From Lewinellaceae bacterium (GTDB taxonomy: Bacteria; Bacteroidota; Bacteroidia; Chitinophagales; Saprospiraceae), in the NCBI GenBank assembly GCA_020636435.1, contig JACJXX010000002.1, positions 620,001 to 684,000 of the forward strand: a stretch of DNA of 64,000 bases. The letters are read 5' to 3'. Of this stretch, positions 61,179 through 64,000 are shown one piece after another; positions within the stretch are counted from its first letter, which is position 1, and each line of letters begins with the position of its first letter. The notes under the pieces were generated by a model. It saw only the letters and a program-made list of their open reading frames with translations. It did no database searches and had not been told where the DNA came from. A program made the translations under genes and the position numbers.

Positions 61179-62075
61179 CTACCCCATCAGCCCGGCCTCC
61201 TCCAGAATGCCTTTTACCTCCTCCTTCTGCTGCCCGCTCAGCTCCGGCAGCGGGCTTCTGACGAACCCGCCCCGGTAGCCCCGCAGAGTGCAGGCATACT
61301 TGAGCCCGGCGACGCCGTAGGCAGCAGTTACGGCCTGGTTGACGGGGAACAAACGGCGGTAAAAGGCTTCCGCTTCCGTTTTCTGTCCCTTATCAAACAA
61401 TTCCTGTACGCGCACACACTCCGCGGGAGCGCAGTTGGCCAGGGCCATGATGGCTGCACGGACGCCCAGCGCCAGAGCGGGATACCAGGCGGAAGCCGTA
61501 CCGACCAGGATGTTGAAATCCCCGGCGGCGGCTTTCTGGTACTGCACCAGTTGGGGGATGCTGCCGGAGCTGTCTTTCATTCCAATAATATTCGGATGCT
61601 TGCTGAGTTCACCCACTGCCCGTGGCGAGAGGTTGACGCCGGTATATTTGGTGACGTTGTACATTAGCACGGGAATGGGCGAAGCATCGGCGATGGCCTG
61701 GAAGTGGCGAATCTGGGCGTCGTCTTTCATCTGCTCCCGGTAGAAGAAAGGCGTGATAACCAGAGCGGCATGGGCGCCGGCTTTAGCCGCCTCCCGGATC
61801 AGGTGGATGGTTTCCCGGGTGGATTCCATGCCTGCGCCGGCCAGGATAAGATGCTCGGGGCGGGCGTTTTCCCTCGTTCGTTCAATCAACTCGAGTTTTT
61901 CCCGCTCGTTCAGATAAACGGCTTCGCTGTTGGACCCCAGTACGAGATAGCCCCGCAGGCCGGCTTCATTCCAAAGCTGCACGTTGGCCGCATGGGCGGC
62001 AAAGTCTACTTCGCCGCTCTGCGTGAAGGGGGTGATCATGGGCGGAATTACTCCGGTAATGTTAATTTCTGGCAT
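61179..62075 (-). CDS. DapA-family aldolase/lyase
   Basis: 298 residues with the (beta/alpha)8 fold motifs of the dihydrodipicolinate synthase family: GVIPPMITPFTQSGEVDFAA, GYLVLGSNSEAVYLNEREKL, VLMYNVTKYTGVNL with the active-site Tyr, and NIIGMKDSSGSIPQL with the Schiff-base Lys. The GSNSEA box in place of the GTTGE of true DapA suggests another member, such as a 4-hydroxy-2-oxoglutarate-type or sugar-acid aldolase. No neighbouring lysine genes support DapA. Its stop codon overlaps the end of a MITE target duplication. Confidence 0.88.
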   Translation of the reverse strand: MPEINITGVIPPMITPFTQSGEVDFAAHAANVQLWNEAGLRGYLVLGSNSEAVYLNEREKLELIERTRENARPEHLILAGAGMESTRETIHLIREAAKAGAHAALVITPFFYREQMKDDAQIRHFQAIADASPIPVLMYNVTKYTGVNLSPRAVGELSKHPNIIGMKDSSGSIPQLVQYQKAAAGDFNILVGTASAWYPALALGVRAAIMALANCAPAECVRVQELFDKGQKTEAEAFYRRLFPVNQAVTAAYGVAGLKYACTLRGYRGGFVRSPLPELSGQQKEEVKGILEEAGLMG

Positions 62076-62210
62076 ATTCTTATGAATGAACAGTGATCGA
62101 CAGGAGCCGGCAAGTTATTAAATCTTCAGCACTTGCGCAGGACATCAATATAGTACAACTATCCGTCAATATCCAGGTAGAGCCGCGTTGCCTTTCCCCC
62201 TACCTTTGTC

Positions 62211-62375
62211 CTAGTGCTGTCGGCATTAAGTAACGGGGTATATAAAATGAGGCTATTTTGTCGCCAGACAAGACGCGAGGAGCGATTATAGCGGGACTAC
62301 ATGAGTGACGAGCAACGCAGTATGGCGGCAAAAGAGTCCATTTTATATCCCGGTATTTAGTGCCGACAGCACTAG
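62211..62375 (+). repeat. MITE-like element, family B copy 3 (variant ends)
   Basis: 165 bp in the same orientation as the copy at 35627-35792 and sharing its interior (GACGAGCAACGCAGTATGGC, CAGACAAGACGCGAGGAG). The terminal repeats read CTAGTGCTGTCGGC and GCCGACAGCACTAG. The TGTCGGC block replaces the CTCGCGC of the other two copies on both ends alike. It lies in the gap between the DapA-like and next genes. Confidence 0.88.
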
Positions 62376-62443
62376 ACAATTGCGAGAAAGTATCGCAAAG
62401 GAAAATGTGCTAAATCATCATTGTTAATTAAAACACGCAAGCC

Positions 62444-63049
62444 ATGAACACGGCTATGAAAAAGATCATTCAACTGACCATTTTGCTGCTCTCTGTAACT
62501 TCTATGATGGCGGCCAACGACAATCTGCCGTCGATTACCCTGAAGAACATTCCGGCGGAGAAGAAATTCAGCCTTTCTATCGACGGCCTGAAAGAAACGG
62601 CGGAAATCATCCTCACCGACATCGACGGCCAGGTATTGCTGAGCCAGGATACGGAAGGGAAAAAGGCCTTCGCCAAAGTTTTCAACCTGAGCGAACTGCC
62701 CAGCGGCGATTACTTCCTCACCGTGCGTACCAGCCTTCGGGAAACGGTACAGCCGATTGCTTTGACCAAAACTGAGGTGCTGGTCTATCCGGAAAGGAAG
62801 CGCGAATTCTACAGCCCGGTGATCCGGGTGGAAAAGCAGCATGTAGACGTCTCCCTCTTCAACGGCCGCATCGGCAACGTAACGGTGAACATCCTGGACA
62901 ACAACAACGCACAGGTGTTTCAGGAAAAACTGGAAAACGTCCTCGTCGTTGAAAAGCGCTACAACCTCAACCAGCTCCCCTGGGGCCGGTATACGATCGA
63001 GGTGGTTACCGAATCGAATACCTACTATAAGGCGTTTAGCGTCCGATAA
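62444..63049 (+). CDS. Secreted protein with sorting-domain-like repeats
   Basis: 201 residues with a signal peptide (MKKIIQLTILLLSVTSMMAA). Two similar beta domains follow: AEIILTDIDGQVLLSQDTEG then LPSGDYFLTVRTSLRETVQP, and VTVNILDNNNAQVFQEKLEN then LPWGRYTIEVVTESNTYYKA. Both resemble the type IX sorting-domain fold, without a larger cargo part. It may be a free adhesin-like or regulatory protein. A terminator follows 41 bases after its stop. An ATG four codons downstream of the first is also possible. Confidence 0.7.
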   Translation: MNTAMKKIIQLTILLLSVTSMMAANDNLPSITLKNIPAEKKFSLSIDGLKETAEIILTDIDGQVLLSQDTEGKKAFAKVFNLSELPSGDYFLTVRTSLRETVQPIALTKTEVLVYPERKREFYSPVIRVEKQHVDVSLFNGRIGNVTVNILDNNNAQVFQEKLENVLVVEKRYNLNQLPWGRYTIEVVTESNTYYKAFSVR

Positions 63050-63090
63050 GCTTTATATAGTTAATTTTTTGTTTTAGGATCGGAAGATAG

Positions 63091-63119
63091 AGCTGTGCCC
63101 CCGGGTGCGGCTTTTTTTA
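63091..63119 (+). terminator. Rho-independent terminator
   Basis: AGCTGTGCCC and GGGTGCGGCT pair with some G-T pairs around CC, followed by seven T and ATTTT. It lies 41 bases after the stop of the secreted two-domain protein gene. Confidence 0.7.
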
Positions 63120-63297
63120 TTTTAGGGGCGACGCAACAAATAACCAACCCATCTGACTTGGTCTTTTTCCTTTATGCTTCGTTGCATTTTCCTTACGTAG
63201 CTCCACTTCCGACATTCGCCGGAACAGGTATGCGCGTCAAATGCGCGAAGAAAAAACACCTTCGTCATTTTGGGTAGCTTATTTATTTCCTCGCCCC

Positions 63298-64000
63298 TTA
63301 CAACGTCAGCGTCACCACCGTGCCCTCCCCTTCCACCGAATGCAGCTCGATGTTCCCTTTGTGCATGCGCATGATCTGGCGGCTGAGGCTGAGCCCGATC
63401 CCTGAACCTTCTTTTTTGGTGGTGAAAAAGGGAACAAAAATCTGCTCCATGGCCTCTTCCGAAATGCCCTGCCCGTTATCCACGACAATGATCTGCGCTT
63501 TGGGGCCGGTCTTCTGTACGTTGATCTGTATCCGGGGGTTGTCTCTGCCGGATACGGCGTCCGCTGCATTTTTGACCAGGTTGATGAGCACCTGTTCCAG
63601 CAGCGCCGGGTCGGCCTGAAAAGTAACCGGCTGTATGGGGAAGCTGGTGTTCAGGGTTATCCCCTTGCGGTCCAGATCGGCCTTAAAAAGCGTGCAGATT
63701 TCTTCGACGAGGTGGCGGGCCTCCACCAATTCGAAATTGGGCGGGGGCACCCGCGTCAGGGTGCGGTAGGTCTCGGTAAAGCCCAAAAGCCCTTCGCTGC
63801 GTTTCTTGATCACATCCACGGAGTTTTTGATGTGCTTCAGGCTGCCTTCCTCCAGGGGCGGGTTGCTGGATATGACATCGCTGATGGTGGAGCTCAGGGA
63901 GGCGATGGGGGCAACGGAGTTCATAATTTCATGGGTGAGGATGCGGATCAGCTTTTGCCAGGCGACCAACTCCTGCTCTTCCAGCTCTGATTGAATGTTC
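63298..64000 (-). CDS. Sensor histidine kinase, NtrY/NtrB-like, partial
   Basis: The C-terminal 233 residues or so of a histidine kinase whose start lies beyond the window. The reading frame stays open to the last base (NIQSELEEQELVAWQKLIRI at the edge). It has the H-box ILTHEIMNSVAPIASLSSTI with phospho-acceptor His, the N-box LEQVLINLVKNAADAV, G1 IIVVDNGQGISEEAMEQIFV, F-box FFTTKKEGSGIGLSLSRQIM and the end GTVVTLTL. The HEIMNSVAPI box is common in NtrB/NtrY-type kinases, which often pair with sigma-54 activators. The partner gene is not in the window. Confidence 0.93.
   Translation of the reverse strand, partial: NIQSELEEQELVAWQKLIRILTHEIMNSVAPIASLSSTISDVISSNPPLEEGSLKHIKNSVDVIKKRSEGLLGFTETYRTLTRVPPPNFELVEARHLVEEICTLFKADLDRKGITLNTSFPIQPVTFQADPALLEQVLINLVKNAADAVSGRDNPRIQINVQKTGPKAQIIVVDNGQGISEEAMEQIFVPFFTTKKEGSGIGLSLSRQIMRMHKGNIELHSVEGEGTVVTLTL

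Noticed and set aside
61179..62075. Naming the aldolase dapA
   Set aside because: The Schiff-base Lys and Tyr fit the superfamily, but the GSNSEA box and lack of lysine-pathway neighbours do not support dihydrodipicolinate synthase.

Overview
The window looks like chromosomal DNA of a Bacteroidota bacterium, most likely from the Saprospirales (Lewinella/Saprospira-like) group. The evidence is a FecI/FecR/TonB-receptor/DUF4249 operon, several secreted proteins with type IX secretion C-terminal domains, many SPII lipoproteins, AraC and LuxR regulators with membrane or TPR sensors, an ABC permease fused to an M1 peptidase, FISUMP and CHAT/STAND proteins, and a TTG-N19-TAnnTTTG promoter. No rRNA, tRNA or CRISPR array was seen. 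The taxonomic call is inference from gene content.

Layout. 1-5.2 kb: end of a LuxR-type regulator, a cholesterol-dependent-cytolysin-like lipoprotein with an unusual propeller-like C-terminus, and a propeller lipoprotein gene split by an ISAs1-family insertion. 5.4-8.6 kb: outer-membrane protein, S41 peptidase, membrane AraC regulator. 8.7-13.4 kb: an EAD-pseudokinase-globin fusion, a frameshifted double GNAT, a hypothetical protein, a serine-less acyl-carrier-like protein and a LOG-family protein. 13.4-17.8 kb: a mobile-element patch (IS1182-family IS, several MITE-like repeats, a response-regulator scrap) followed by a pentameric ligand-gated channel coupled to an orphan XisI. 17.8-23 kb: sigma/anti-sigma/TonB receptor/DUF4249 operon. 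23-30 kb: M20 amidohydrolase, amino-acid permease with a vanadium haloperoxidase-like lipoprotein, secreted GH65 enzyme, gutted Rpn nuclease. 30-35 kb: ABC-M1 fusion and its ATPase. 35.3-43.1 kb: a CHAT/STAND conflict-type locus. 43.2-64 kb: mostly housekeeping and envelope genes (serine hydrolase, T9SS cargo, putative porin, FabI, RecN, SOD, fumarase, DapA-like aldolase, NtrY-like histidine kinase).

The most unusual content falls into three groups. (1) Signalling or conflict proteins: a heme-sensor-like globin joined to a catalytically dead kinase and an effector-associated domain; a locus with a CHAT protease, a STAND NTPase split just before its tyrosine-glutamate-leucine arm motif and joined to a FISUMP domain, a helical-repeat/NTF2 membrane protein, an outer-membrane barrel and a second, decayed CHAT gene. 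(2) A CDC-fold pore-former in which the membrane-binding domain 4 is replaced by four haemopexin-like repeats. (3) Many small non-autonomous elements: two families that share CTAGTSC ends and a TAACGGG subterminal box but differ in a block that matches between the two ends of each copy, a 315-bp element with an 8-bp target duplication, a 133-bp element with an 11-bp target duplication, and numerous short tandem repeats between genes.

Most intergenic regions over 300 bases hold repeats rather than unseen genes. One 22-codon hydrophobic peptide gene with its own promoter and terminator is proposed at 55.6-55.9 kb. Functions are called from recognisable motifs only; no database search was run.
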